Shown here: positions 1 through 12,830 of the stretch, piece after piece
Layout: every line of letters begins with the position of its first letter
How positions within the stretch are numbered: the stretch's first letter is position 1
Assembly: GCA_038025085.1 (NCBI GenBank)
Contig: CM076141.1
Coordinates: 11,596,001-11,660,000 of the forward strand
DNA: 64,000 nucleotides
Origin: Tetragonia tetragonoides
Lineage: Eukaryota; Streptophyta; Magnoliopsida; Caryophyllales; Aizoaceae
Direction of reading: 5' to 3'
Notes under the pieces: model-generated
What the model was told of the DNA's origin: nothing
Seen by the model: only the letters and a program-made list of their open reading frames with translations
Database searches by the model: none
Position numbers and translations under genes: made by a program

Positions 1-146
1 ATCTTTTTCTGAGTTGTGTGTAGACAAGATATCAAGCATTTTACTACTGTTGTTAGTTTGTTGCTATGTTTTAGGATTTTTTATCAGCTGTCAGTAGAAA
101 GCTTTTTTGTCCATTGAAGTTCACGTAGATAGGCTTTTTTGTGCAG

Positions 147-3100
147 GATTATGGTCATCGTGTTAGACTTGCAACTCATGCTAATTTTAAGGAGTTTGTT
201 TTGACTTCTGGATTGGAGTTCTTTCCTTTGGGTGGCGATCCAAAGGTTCTTGCAGGGTGTATGTACCTAAACATGTTACTTCCTTTTCTTTCGCAACTAT
301 CATAATGTCTACCAATTTGTTTGTTTTACTTCCTCCAACCTGCTTTCTGTGGCATGGTTTCCGTTTTTAGATTTCCCAAATTACATGACAAACAAGTAAA
401 AAAAGACGACTAATTAAGTACTTGTTACAACATGGCCTTCTTGAACAACGTGGTATTTGAATTTAGAAGCCCCCCCCTACCCCCTACCCCCTACCCCCTA
501 CGGGACCATGCATGTTCATTGTTGCACAAGATATTTCTTTGAAAGATTGAAAAGCATTATAGGATACAATATTGAGATTCAAACTTTGGATGGAAGTCTT
601 AATGTTTGTGCAAATAAATTGTCTCACTAATGGGATGGAGGGAGCATCATTTTTTTTCTTTTGTCTTTAAAAAAAAAAATTGGAAGTATTTTTCGTGTAC
701 TATACTACCCCACTATCCCAGTGACTCTCACGAATCTCTCTCCTAGGGCTAACCATTTGGTATGTACAGTCTCACTCCTTAGAACTACAAGCTGCTGTGC
801 TGTTTGCATTTCCTTCCTTTGTGTTATGAATTTATCCTATATTCCTATGTGCTTTCGTAGGTATTTTTTTGTTTGTTTATCCTTTAGCTAGAATCCATGA
901 TTTTTGATAGTGATGCAATGTTTTTAATTAAATGAACAAGAGCACAATTCTGGCAATTGTGATAAACAATCAAATATCAATCTAATTTGCTGCTCAAATA
1001 TGTTGACTTTTGTACTTTACCAAGGAACTTACTCATGAAAAACTATACTACCTATATCACCTAGCCATCTCCTCCTTTCTTGTGGTGAATATTGGGGTAG
1101 ATGGATTTTTTTGGTGGCAGATGTCTCATACAGATGGGAAGGGCTTGTTTACAGCAATGAGATTGCTGGTTGCCTAGCTGCTTTTTAATATTCATCAGCA
1201 GATAGTAATGGCATTCCTTAACTTATTTTTCTTTTTTTGCAAAAGAAAGTCACTTATGAATAATTGTTTTATCTAGAAAGATGTTTACATTCACAGAACG
1301 TATTAAGCACCACTTTTTCATCAAGGCACCTTGCTTCTTTCACTACTCTTTTCATTTGGTACTGGTGCAATTGTGTGGGAGCATATTTGGCTCTTGCCAG
1401 TCTAGCAGTCATTTCCTCAGTCTATCTGACAGCCGATTTTGATGTTTTGTGATATTCGGGCTATTTTCTTTCTTCAAAAACTTGAACTTTCTGTGATTTG
1501 TGGCTGCTTTATATGTTTGACGAACAAAATTTCAATTGTTGAGGTTACCTTTAATAAGGTACTTAACATTCTTTTTCCTTCTTTTCTGTTCATATTATCT
1601 TTCTTCAAAATGCTACTTATCTTTTTCACATCCTTTTTTTTTGAACATCATTTTCTTCTTTTCCTTGAACACGTTTCTGTTGCTATATGTGTTTTTTTGC
1701 CTTTATTTTTGGGTGGACGGAGGTGGGGTGGGTGGGGGGATTGTGGCAACTTGTACCTTTTCACCATTATATGTTCTCTCTTGGAAGTTTCGTCGTTTTG
1801 AGTTCTGTTCCTCTTACAAGAGTGTGTTTAAGAATTGTCTTACTCCCATTTTTGCTTTGGTTTCATCCATCAATCATCATGTTGTTTCTTATACTTCGTA
1901 TCTTATATTGCAGACATGGTTAAAAATAAGGGTTTCTTGCCTTCTGGGCCTTCAGAGATACCTGTTCAACGCAACCAAATTAAGGAAATTATATTTTCGT
2001 TACTCCCAGCTTGCAAAGATCCTGATGTTGATTCTGGTGTTCCTTTCAAGGCAGATGCTATCATAGCCAACCCTCCTGCTTATGGTCATTATACTATTTC
2101 TTTGTGCTGCTTTTAACTCTATCTTTGGGTTTTTTTAGCTTAAAAAAGCTCTTTCTTTGGGGGTTAGTACACTCAGTACTTGTACATTTTGATTGGCGAT
2201 GAATGTATTATATGTCTATTATCCTTAGTTTGCTTAATTTTGTGCAAAATCTAGTGTAATATGAAGAAATTACCCATGACTACATTTAAGTAAGACATTT
2301 GCGTGTTATGTTCCTTGCATGTTGGTCATGCTTGGATAATCCATGCTGTGTTTTAGAGATTGGGAGGAATATGACTTCAATTTTCTTCCTTTCTTTGAGA
2401 ATAAAAGAGAATGAACTATGGCTGGATGGGTGCTTCTGAACACAAATATGAGAAGAGTAGACATGTGAAACCTTGTTGTATTTGGCTATGGTAACTGGTA
2501 AAAAGACTGGTAGAAAGCTGCAGATTTGTCACTGAATATGCTGGATGATAAGCAAGTTTTTTTGTTTATTTCAATTTCGTTTTTTCATATTGTATCTGTT
2601 TGTCATGATCGATGAACAATCATGACAAGTGAAATCATGGACATATTAGGCATTTGGCAGCAAATTATTTTGCTTAAATATTCTTGTTTGCTGTCTTTCC
2701 GTTTTATTGTCACTGGGAACTTGAGTAGCAATGTCCACATATTTTTGAACGATTCTTGTTTTGTAATATCTTCACTCTGTGAGGCAATTGAGCTTTCAAA
2801 TGATTTTCAGACTTTTGGTTTAACTTTGGGTTCTCTTGCGTTTTTGAGTGAATTATGGCTTTATTTAATCCCTTGCTTCCTGGATATTTCTGATACCTAA
2901 TCTTGATGCTAAGAAATGTGACTGTTTACAGGGCATACGCATGTGGCTGAGGCACTGAAAATACCAATGCATATATTTTTCACTATGCCCTGGACGTAAG
3001 TCTTGTTTGGGTAATGGAATAGATACTTCTTGCCTAGGATGGTTTGATTTGTCTATTTCTTTTCAAGCATGCTCTATTTCTTTCTGAGTTTATGATATAT

Positions 3101-6100
3101 GTTTCAAATCAGTCAATTGATCTTTTTTTTTTCATATTTTAAATACTAGGCCAACTAGTGAATTTCCACATCCCTTATCAAGAGTCAAGCAACCTGCTGG
3201 ATATAGAGTGCGTTCAAAACAATCCTTGTGTTCATCTGTTTTGTAAATTGAACTCTCAAACCGTTAAACTTTTTGTTGCTGGATTTCTATACTTCTGCTG
3301 CTAATGGGTTCTTCTGTCTTGCAGCTGTCTTATCAAATTGTTGATTCAATGGTTTGGCTGGGAATAAGAGACATGATAAATGATCTCAGAAAGAAGAAGC
3401 TGAAGTTGCGTCCTGTTACATACTTAAGTGGTTCACAAGGCTCGGAGTCTGATATTCCACATGGATATATTTGGAGCCCTCATCTGGTTCCTAAACCTAA
3501 AGGTAACTGTGTTTTGCTATATTTTCAGAGCAATGAATTGTTTTGCTTCATCTTTTCTGTGTTGAGTTATTCTCTTAATAGTTTATTCTCTATATTTTTT
3601 TTGACTTTGAATTTAGTGGTTCCAGTTTCTTTGTCTTTGTCAGTTATTGTGACTGAGTTATTTTAGTCGATATCCAACGAATCCTTGTCCTTCCCTCCTC
3701 ACCAAGGTTCAAAAACAGTCGCTTCATCGTGAATGGTACGGGTGTCGCATATCGAATCACGACGTAAATGCTATCGCTCGTATCATACCGGAATTTCGCA
3801 TATCCACAACCTCATAAACTAAGATGTACCGGCCGTCGGCCGATATTTTGCGATATCGGCCACTATTTGATAACCTACTCATTACCCCAACCCAAACTAG
3901 CTAAAATAAGAGAAAAGGACGAGAGGGAAGAACGAAAGAGGGGTATATCCGCTTTTCAATGCTAAAACTGCCGCTCAACCAACTTGATAAGAAAATATCA
4001 CATTTATTTTGCCCTCAGCCACTTAGTTTGTGATAACTAATACTCCCTCCGTCACAGGTTCTTCCTTACGTTTTCCTTATTGGGATGTCCCCCAATCTTC
4101 CTTACATTACCTATTTTAGCAATTGTTGAGCGACTAAAAGTCCACAATATCCTTGCATATTTCAGTGACAAAATACACTCTCTCCTCAGATCCCCATCCC
4201 CACCGCCCCTCCCAGCAAACCCACCACCAGTCAACACCCCCCACCCCCCACCCCCACCCCCACCCCCAGCAAACTGCAAACCCACCCCCCCCACCCCCAC
4301 CCCCACTTCCACCCTGAAAACCCGACCTCCACCAGCCCCAACCCCGAAAAACCCACCACCCACAACCTGGAAAACCCCCACCCACCCCCAACCCACGAAA
4401 TCCACCATCCCGAAACCCCATCCACTCTTAAAACTCAGTGCTTCTGAAGAGAGAGAAATTAACACCAGGAAAAGGCATAGCAAGAGGGAGAGAGAAAGAG
4501 AGAGATTAGAGAGATGGGTTCAACTGCAAATCAAGGGCCAAGTTACCATCTGTCATTTAAGATTTTGCTGATTGGAGATTCTAATGTCGGTAAAAGTTTG
4601 GACTTCTAGCAATCTTTAGATGTTGCCCAAGATTCATCTTTACATGCCATAGAATTTGCTCTCTGATGAGTTTTAGGAAAATCATAAAAGAAGAGGAGAG
4701 AGAGGGAGAAGGACAAAAGGGTGAAAGTAAGGGCATCCTGGAAATATTTGTACAAAAGTTTACTCTCCTTGGTAACCGGTCCATTTGCTTATGTAAGGAA
4801 GAACCTGGGACGGAGGGAGTATATAATGATAGCTCGACAATCTATGTTACCAGGACCCCGAAAACCCCACTACCCACAACCTGGGACACGACACGACACG
4901 GGTACTGGTACGAAATCCGTGTCTAACACGGATATTTTCAGTACGACACAGTTGTTGCGATGGTCAGAGAAGGAAAGCTGACAGAGAGGAGAGAGAAAGA
5001 TGATAGAGAGGAGAGAGAAAGATAAGATATATGGCAGATCTGAGCTCCTTCCTCGTTCACCCCAACAACGTTGTACTCTCTCTCTCTCTCTCTCTTGGGC
5101 GGCGCTTATGAGGAGTAGGGTTTTGGTCCTACAACTATTAGACAGACTGAACTGGAGATTGAGTTGTCACATTAAATAATACTTGGGCCTGTCTAAAAAA
5201 TTACCACTTGGGCCCAAACAATAGAAACAAAAAATGGAGTAGCAGTTTAACATTCACATGGGCTTCACTTAGCGGTCCAACAAACTCAACCCTTCTTATA
5301 CTTGCATATGATTGTATAAATACTATTTTAAATAAATAATATTTCAAACTTAATAAATCCTTTTTTTAAAAATATAATTTCCAATATTAAAAAGATAAAT
5401 ATTTTTAAAAATGCCGCACCCCCGTACCTGTGTCCAAATTTAGGACAAGGTCCCCGCACAAGTGTCCCTAATTTTGGACAGCGTCCCTGTGTGCCCAAAT
5501 TTCAAACCATGAAGTATCCGACACTTGGACCCTTATCCGTACCCGACACCCGTACCCAAGTCCTGGTAACATAGAATTTGGGGACACAGGGACCCTGTTG
5601 ACACGGATATATTTGTTGTTTCTATTGTTTGGGCCCAAGTGGTAATTTTTTAGAAAGGCCCAAGTATTATTTAATGTGATAACTCAGTCTCCAGTTCAGT
5701 CTGTCTAATAGTTGTAGGACCAAAACCCTACTCCTCATAAGCGCCGCTCGAGAGAGAGAGAGAGAGATCGAGAGAGAGAGAGAGTGAGGAGCTCAGATCT
5801 GCCATATATCTTATCTTTCTCTCTCCTCTCTATCATCTTTCTCTCCTCTCTGTCAGCTTTCTTTCTCTGACCATCGCAACAACAGGGTCCCCGTGTCGTA
5901 CTGAAAATATCCGTGTCAGACACGGATTTCGTACCAGGACCCTTGTCGTGTCGACACGGGTACGATGGCACAAAGTGCCGAGTCCTGTAACATAGCCCAA
6001 ATTTCAAACCATGAAGTATCCGACACTTGGACCCTTATCCCTACCCGACACCCGTACCCAAGTCCTGGTAACATAGTGGATATGCAATTTCATTGGTGCG

Positions 6101-9100
6101 AGGCTTCATTTATTCTGTTTCTTATGGAAGTATTTGAACTCTAATTCTATCTTGTGTAGACATGCCAAACTGGCTCGAACCTGATGGCCTGATCAGAGAT
6201 CCAATGTCAATCGGTTATATCTGATGTTGAACTCAAACCGTCTCGGAAATTCTTCCCCGACCCGAAACTGGCTCAACCTGAACGTTCAAAGTGATTTTAC
6301 TCATGCAATCCAAAACTTATGCTCAACCCAAACCAAATTGAATCCTCTTCCACAACCCGGAACTGGCCCTACCTGAATGATCCAAGTGACTTCACAGCTC
6401 ACTCATGGGCAAGTGGGCGGGGCCCTTGTAGCCGACCTGCCCCATGAGCGGGTCATGACCAGCTTACCATTATAAATGGGCGGGTCGAAATGGGCCGGCC
6501 CATTTAAAAGTTAAGAGGGTCATAGCGGGTCGCAAATGGGCCGACACATTTAATATATATATTTTTTTATTTAAAAAAACAGTTTTTAAATTTTAAACGG
6601 GCCAAAACGGGCCGGCCTGACCCGCCCCACTCGCAAACATGTCCGACCCGACCCGTCCCATTTATTAAATGGGCCGCCCCACCCCGCCCCGCCCAGTTGC
6701 CCAACTCTACTCATGCAATCCAAAACTAATGTTGAACCCGAACCGAACTGAATCCAAACCGATAACTAAGCCAAAAATGATCAAAGTTTCATCAGATAGG
6801 AGAACAAGAATCTTTAGGACACTTTGAATAAGCCTGGACACCTGTTGGTAAGGACCAGCTACATTGTTGTTATCCACCCGTGTATTGATGAATCGCGCTG
6901 TTTGCAGAGTTTTAACCCTGTTCTTAACACTAAACAAATATCATGTCCTGTGACGAGCCTTAGGCTAAATACATGATAACTTAAGCTAATTTGATTTCTG
7001 TATGAAACATTTGAAACTAAACTGCAAGAGACAGTAACACATTAAAATTTAAATAAGTACATGCCAATTGCCATGCCCACAATTGTTCTCGAACTTCTAG
7101 TGATGCAGGCAGCAGGCCCGAATTGAAACAAAAAAAGCTACCTGATCTGAAATGTTATACCTGATATTTTCCACATCGATTTGGCTTACGCCAAAAACAA
7201 CATAAACTTAATGAGGCTCACACCCGGATATACTCGATCTTACCTGACCAGAATAAATTACAAAGCTGACCTGATCTGAAATGCCCCTGGGCCTTGACTC
7301 GAATGAACTGTATCCCAGGTGTAATATTATCATATTATGTCCAAGGAAAAGCACTATTTAATTGATATCCTTTTATTTTATTGATGTTGGTTTGTTCCTT
7401 GCTTCATTTCCCTTGATTTGTTACATAGTTTTGATTGCAACCCCTTTATGTCTTTTTTGGCCGTCTGTTGGCCAAACATTAATATCCTTTCTCTTGAAGG
7501 TATGTTGGTTTCTTCATCGTATATGCTGTCTCAAAACTATCAAGAAGTATTGTTGTTTGCCATTGTCGTTTTTCTTGAACGGCTTGTACACTTGTGTTTT
7601 GGAGAAGTAACCAACTAAATCTGTGTGGTTTTAAAAAGTCTTCTACTATGTTGGTATGTTATATCATATGTTGAATATCTTGTGTCTACTTTCTATGAAG
7701 TCAAGATCAACAATATTGATTGTTTTTAAGATCTGAATACAACCTCGCTTTTGTTTCCTATGATAACAAGTGATCTTATTCATGTTTTCTGCTTGCAGAC
7801 TGGGGACCCAAGGTTGATGTTGTTGGATTTTGCTTCCTTGACCTTGCATCAAACTATGAGCCTCCTCAGCCCCTTTTGGAATGGCTTAATGCTGGTCCAA
7901 AGCCTGTCTATGTTGGTTTTGGTAGCCTTGTAAGTCATCATCCCTCTGACATCTCTATGACGTTAATCACATGCTCTTTTGATGGAATATATGACATTCA
8001 AGTTGGAACTCATCTTGCATGTGCATCCTTTTGAATAGTATCTCGACTCTCGAGGTTCTTCTGAGTTCTGACTAATGGTACTGTGGAGAGTAACAGAAAT
8101 AGTTTGGAAGGGAAGAGTTAAGAAGCAAGGATCGAGGGGTCTAATTATATCAATGAAGTAGGTAATTGAGTTGGTACTTTGATAGCTGACAGGTGTCTAG
8201 GCCCAGTGATTCTGTAATAAAGTTAACTCTTAAGAGTTTGTTTACTTGCTAGAAATGCAATGCAATTATTTCATAGAGTAGATGAGGGGTGACAAGTGAA
8301 GGGAGTGGGATGAGAGAGATGGGATAAGTGGGGTTGTTTGCACCATCCAATGTAATCACGATTGCTCAACTTTAACCCATGTAAAGATTTGGATGGTGTA
8401 AATAATCTCACTTTTCCCATCTCTCTCCTCCCCCTCCTTCCTTCTCCACCTCACATTTACTCTATAAAATGATTGCATTGCATTACTAGCAAGTAAACGC
8501 CACCTAAGGGACAGCGGTAGAAAATGATAGAAAACGAGGGAATACTGGATCCCAAAACTTGCAGTTCTGGTCTTATATGTCTCAAGTAAGGAACATCCTT
8601 ATACTATTGCAGGTTGCAATATAAGCCAATCTTTCTGTTGTCAGAATTCTTCAGTACTTCCTGTTATAGCAATTCTGCTGGCATGAGTCATCAGATCAAC
8701 TTGATATGCTACCTCCTAATGATAACTTTTTTAAAACAATGATCCACTTTTTTACATGACATGATGCACTGAATCCAAGAAAACAAATGCATTCTGGGAA
8801 ATTAGGAAGTGATCAGGGAAGCAAGGAATATGTGTTCCCAAAACATGATAAGAAAACCAAAATTGAGTTTGCTTTTTCTTTTGCCCTCCTTTGTATTCCA
8901 TTATCTTTACGGTCCTATTTGGAACCTGAAGGAGGGGGGAGGGGGAAGGGGGGTGAGATAGCTTGACACAGCTAAGATGTTGGAACTCAATAATGGTTAT
9001 TTTGCAGTTCTCTTTTGAGATGTAAAAGAAAACGAATAACTTCTTTTCTAACCGAGGCTTCTTCACTCTCATCTTTTTCCTCATAAGCTTCTTTGGTATG

Positions 9101-12100
9101 TGGCAGCCTGTTCAAGAGCCAGAGAAAATGACACAAATAATTGTTGAAGGACTAGAAAAAACTGGGCAGAGGGGAATCATTAACAAAGGCTGGGGTGGTC
9201 TGGGTGAATGTAAGTTTCTCTTATCTCTTACTGTTTGTAGGCTTCTATAGGATATGTGCTACAGTAATTATTCCATTATATTATTATCCATTTTAGTTCT
9301 GAGAAAGCTTCTTTATATTTCATTTCGTCAGTAGCAGAACCTAAGGAATCTATATACCTGTTGGACAACTGTCCACACGATTGGCTGTTTCCCCGTTGTG
9401 CAGCTGTGGTAAGGCTCAATGGTTGTAATCATTCTCTCTTTCAATTTTTATTTCTTGATTGATGATTTTGCTTTTTTCCCCAGTTAATGGCGTGATTTTG
9501 TGAACTTCTAGATTACAGATTCTTTATAAAGATCTCTGCATAAATAGCGCAGATTTCTGCTCCAATATGAAATTTAAGCTATAATGAACTCTTAGGATTT
9601 TCTGGTGCCCATTCATGATCCCCCAGCCCTCGTTTAAAGACAAAAAATATGGTCCACAAGTCTGTTTATCAGGGAAACAGCGCCTTTGTTGCTGACCCAC
9701 TTGTACGCAAAAGATAGTACCATAGTTGTTAAGACCTCATGTGATCTTACTAGATGCTCATTCAATCAGAGTTCTAACTGTAGTAGTTATAGCCATTGGC
9801 CTAGATCCTAGGTTTCTCCCCCTCACAATCCTCCTCCGCTTCCTCCTCCTTCACATCCTCCTCGCCCAAGGTTTCTAGCAAAACAAAATGAGGCTAGAAA
9901 TTGAAGCTGTAAATTATGGTTTGAAGTTCTAGCCCCATTTTGTTTCTTAGAAATTCATTGTGGAGGAGGAAGTGAGAGGAGAAAGAGGGAAGGATGTTGT
10001 GAGGGAGAAACTCAAAAACCTAGAAACTAGGCGAAACAAGCCCAATACTGCTGGTTGTCTTACCAAATCCTAAGCATAAAATGATCATGTTTCATTTGTG
10101 CTTTTAGGTGCACCATGGTGGTGCAGGAACAACAGCTGCTGGTCTCAAAGCTGCGGTAATGGCTATTCTGTTTTTTTACTTTTTCAAGTATTCTTCCTTT
10201 TCTGTTGGTATTAATACTTTTGTTTCTTCCTTAGTGTCCAACAACTATCGTGCCATTCTTTGGGGACCAACCTTTTTGGGGAGAGCGTGTGCATGCTAGA
10301 GATGTAGGTCCTGCACCCATTCCAGTTGATGAGTTCACACTTCCCAAGTTGGTCGACGCCATAAATTACATGCTGGATCCAAAGGTACAAGGAATACTTA
10401 TGTTTTTTGTTTTCTTGTTAACAAAATATTTGGCCAGTGAACTGGAGATTATAGCTGTCAACACGAAGCTTCCCGTATCTGACAGGCCTTTATTATTAAG
10501 TTTTTTTCTTGCATATAGATATTGGCTCGTTTTATGTCGTAGATGGTTGATTAAACATTCAGAAATGATCTTATATCTTGGACTAATCATAGAGGATGAT
10601 TACTGAGCTTCTCAATCCTAGGAAGGTTATATGGAGTTTTATTGTTCCCAATGCTCAATGCACATGGTATCTTATCCATCATTCGCCTGATTGCCTCTAT
10701 GAAATTTGACAAAAACCAGACTATATACGGACCAGGTGACATGACCAAGGGCCTTATTCAACCGTGCTATCATATACGCCCTCGGTCCCTCTCTCCAGAA
10801 TTAGTTGCCATATAATGATAACTCCTCAAAATTAAGGATATATGATCTTTTTTTTAAAAATACCAAAATTCTTTAATATCAATCCACATGTCATTACTAG
10901 TTGTGTATTAGAAAGGAAAATCTGCTGTGAACCACTATATATATGTCACTTTGCGAAAAACCAACTAATATAATATCTGTTGCGGTTAACCACCTTTTAT
11001 AGCATTTTCTTAGAGTATAGGACCTCCAATTTGCACTAAATGACTGTTTTACCTTTATATTATTAATTTCTCAATTTTCAAATTTCAACCTAGGTTTTAA
11101 GATTTTACAACAAATTTTTCCTTTTACTGCCCCGAATTTCACCCATCTTTGCCTTCTCTCTCGTGTCCTTCAAACCACCATAGCTTCCTTTCCCTTTTTC
11201 AATTCTGTCTCCCTCTCTCCTATGTCATGCCCACATCTCATTCAATCAGGCAACTCTTTATCATTTTCGTTTAAAAGTTATTATAATTTTTACACTGAAA
11301 AAGGGAAATTCAATTGAACAAATACATCCCTTTAATTCAACTTTTGTTTCCCTGTTTACAAGATGATATTAAATTGATCACTCTTCCCTCCTCATTTCTG
11401 TTTCCTCATCTCCCTTTATCACCCCTCCCCCCGCGCATGTAATTTGATCTTGGTAGACTAAGTAAAAGACTTCTGCGAGAGAAACTAGTCTTGGCCCGCG
11501 GAATTGGCGAGAGTTTTGATGATGGAAAATGACAAATAGTGATGAGAAACCCCTGCAGTTGATAAGGTTGTGTTCTATTTTAGTGACTGATTTGATGATG
11601 ATAGATGCAGAGACGCAGAGTAGAGGTGGAAAACCTCTGTAAATGACAATGAGTAAAGCTGCGCTAGATCTGGGTTTGTGGAACAATAATTCTCAGTCCT
11701 CATGCCTCTTCTTATGTACTCAATTTTTGTCTCCCAGTCGACATTTTGGGGATCTAAGTCATCTGTTGGAAACCCAGTTCTTCGAAATTCATTGAGAGAG
11801 TGAAAAATTGGGTGCAGTTTGACTGAACACTAAAATGATGGAAGAAATACGGCTTAGTATGAGATTCTAGAGTGAAAAAGAATGGGAAATTAATTTCTTG
11901 GCTGGGAGAAGAGAGAGAAAGAAGGGAATTTAATCATTTATATTTCAAAAGGAAAAATGAATTAAAATTATGACATTAACAATGGGAGTAGGCGGTTCCC
12001 TGCACCTGATTACAATGGGAGTAATAAATTAAAATTATTATTTCACAAAATAGATTTCAGTGAAAATAACGGAAGTGGAATCTCACTTGTATCAATATAG

Positions 12101-12540
12101 CATGTGTTCAGATTTCTGATGTTCATGGTGAATCTGAGAAATAAGTTTGACGAGTATCTTTATTGCATGTGGGTTGGTCTGATTTTGGTATGGCTAGTTA
12201 GGGGTTTTGTTTTCCTTTTTCTTTTTGTGTGGGAAAGGTGGGGAGGTGTTCTGTACTATGGATGGTTTACTGAGGCCTTGAGATGGGGATTGTGTGTCAT
12301 TTGATCATTTGATGCAGCAGTTTCCCCTGGTGTTTTAGGTATGTAAATGAAGTTGTCTTAACATTTATGCAGGTAAAAGAGCAGGCAGTCGAGCTTGCCA
12401 AGGCCATGGAGAACGAAGATGGGGTGACTGGAGCAGTAAAGGCGTTCTTCAAGCAACTTCCTCGCAAGAAGGCTGACCCTGATCCAGCACCTGAGGCTTC
12501 CAGTATGTTCTCGATAAGCCGATGCTTTGGTTGTTCGTGA
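147..12540 (+). CDS. UGT80A: Sterol 3-beta-glucosyltransferase, UGT80 family (3' part; 5' exons lie outside the window)
   Basis: Transfers glucose from UDP-glucose to the 3-hydroxyl of membrane sterols, making steryl glucosides. Eleven exons are readable: 147-258, 1914-2084, 2932-2995, 3150-3207, 3325-3502, 7799-7929, 9107-9209, 9332-9408, 10108-10155, 10235-10384 and 12373-12540. All introns are GT-AG, and the exon phases join without a break into 419 residues. The first exon begins in the GT28-like N-terminal domain (DYGHRVRLATHANF). Later exons carry NPPAYGHTHVAEALK, the HHGGAGTTAAGLKA donor-binding region, and FFGDQPFWGERVHAR. The protein ends in CFGCS before TGA, as I recall for plant UGT80A. 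Bases 1-146 are intron. About 200 N-terminal residues must lie upstream. I see no frameshift or stop, so this looks functional. UGT80A versus UGT80B was judged from the C-terminus and is less certain. Confidence 0.93.
4043..4819. mobile_element. Stowaway-like (Tc1/mariner) non-autonomous element in the UGT80 intron
   Basis: The terminal inverted repeats start CTCCCTCCGTC and stay matched for about 27 bp, reading CAGGTTCTTCCTTAC inward on both ends. The element is flanked by TA dinucleotides, the usual mariner target duplication. The interior has a C/A-rich, proline-like tract at 4190-4410 and a GA-rich tract at 4480-4740, and no transposase. At 777 bp it is long for a Stowaway MITE. Confidence 0.75.
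4842..6076. repeat. 1.2 kb foldback (inverted) repeat in the UGT80 intron
   Basis: Arms at about 4842-5232 and 5614-5996 are reverse complements. They share the CTATGTTACCAGGAC end, the GAGAGAAAGATGATAGAGAGG tract region, GCGCCGC..TATGAGGAGTAGGG, and the TTACCACTTGGGCCC segment. The loop (about 5233-5613) is AT-rich. A further 77-80 bp segment occurs twice in direct orientation (about 5497-5573 and 6000-6076), each copy ending GTCCTGGTAACATAG. Terminal inversion suggests a DNA element, but I could not find a matching target duplication. No protein is encoded. Confidence 0.75.
6402..6709. mobile_element. Candidate hAT-like MITE rich in GGGCGGGTC motifs
   Basis: The left end reads GGGCAAGTGGGCGGGGC. 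The right end, read in reverse, gives GGGCAACTGGGCGGGGC. The inside is built from imperfect inverted blocks of AAATGGGCCGGCCCATTT type around an AT-rich core. The exact termini and target duplication are unclear. Confidence 0.5.
8234..8504. mobile_element. Tourist/Harbinger-like MITE in the UGT80 intron
   Basis: The 271 bp element has inverted ends sharing GTTTACTTGCTAG followed by AATGCAATGCAAT. It is bounded by TAA at 8231-8233 and 8505-8507, the trinucleotide duplication expected for PIF/Harbinger elements. A second inner inverted pair reads TTTGGATGGTG near the centre. It has no coding capacity. Confidence 0.7.
9800..10035. repeat. Hairpin-forming MITE-like repeat in the UGT80 intron
   Basis: CCTAGGTTTCTCCC..CTCACAATCC on the left pairs with GGATGTTGTGAGGGAGAAAC..CCTAG on the right. 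The arms also include complementary CCTCCTC and GAGGAGG tracts. Boundaries are approximate, and no target duplication was found. Confidence 0.45.
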
Positions 12541-12830
12541 ATCCTAGGTGATTACTTTGTTTACATATTAGCACCCTTGTAATTGTTTGGCGATGCTAAT
12601 GACAATTCTGAAGGAGAGGGAAAAGCAAAAGGAAAGCAGGAAAACAGGTTCGCTATAGTGCTATGTTTATAAAGTTTATCCAATGGTTATTATATTCAGT
12701 TTCCACTATCTGTGCTTGTATTAGTTCTCATTCTTTACAGTCATGACATTCATTTTTGTGGGAAGGCAATGTAATCCCTTGGTGGTTGTAGCTTTTGTTC
12801 TGTATAGAAGCTATGCTCGCTGGCGTCAAG
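12541..12830 (+). other. Probable 3' untranslated region of the sterol glucosyltransferase gene
   Basis: This is AT-rich sequence directly after the TGA, with no open frame of note. The poly(A) site cannot be fixed by eye, so the right edge is a guess. Confidence 0.4.

Larger units (their letters stand above)
3503..7798 (+). other. 4.3 kb intron of the UGT80 gene, filled with mobile-element remains
   Basis: The donor GTAACT follows PKPKG and the acceptor TTGCAG precedes ACTGGGG, so the split codon is restored. From left to right the intron holds a degraded repeat near 3700-3890, a Stowaway-like element (4043-4819), a foldback repeat (4842-6076), and a GC-rich hAT-like MITE (about 6402-6709). 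That MITE is flanked by two diverged copies of a short sequence starting ACTCATGCAATCC (near 6300 and 6710). The rest, 6760-7798, is ordinary AT-rich intron. Confidence 0.7.

Noticed and set aside
464..505. CCCCTA repeats as a telomere-like tract
   Set aside because: Only three or four units of CCCCCTA type inside an intron. The plant telomere unit is CCCTAAA.
1439..2116. Overlapping frames of 60-176 codons before and across the second UGT80 exon
   Set aside because: They read through intron sequence. Only 1914-2084 carries conserved UGT80 residues.
4052..4571. Long proline-rich or glycine-rich open frames on both strands
   Set aside because: They lie in a C/A-rich tract inside a Stowaway-like element within an intron. 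Composition alone creates the frames.
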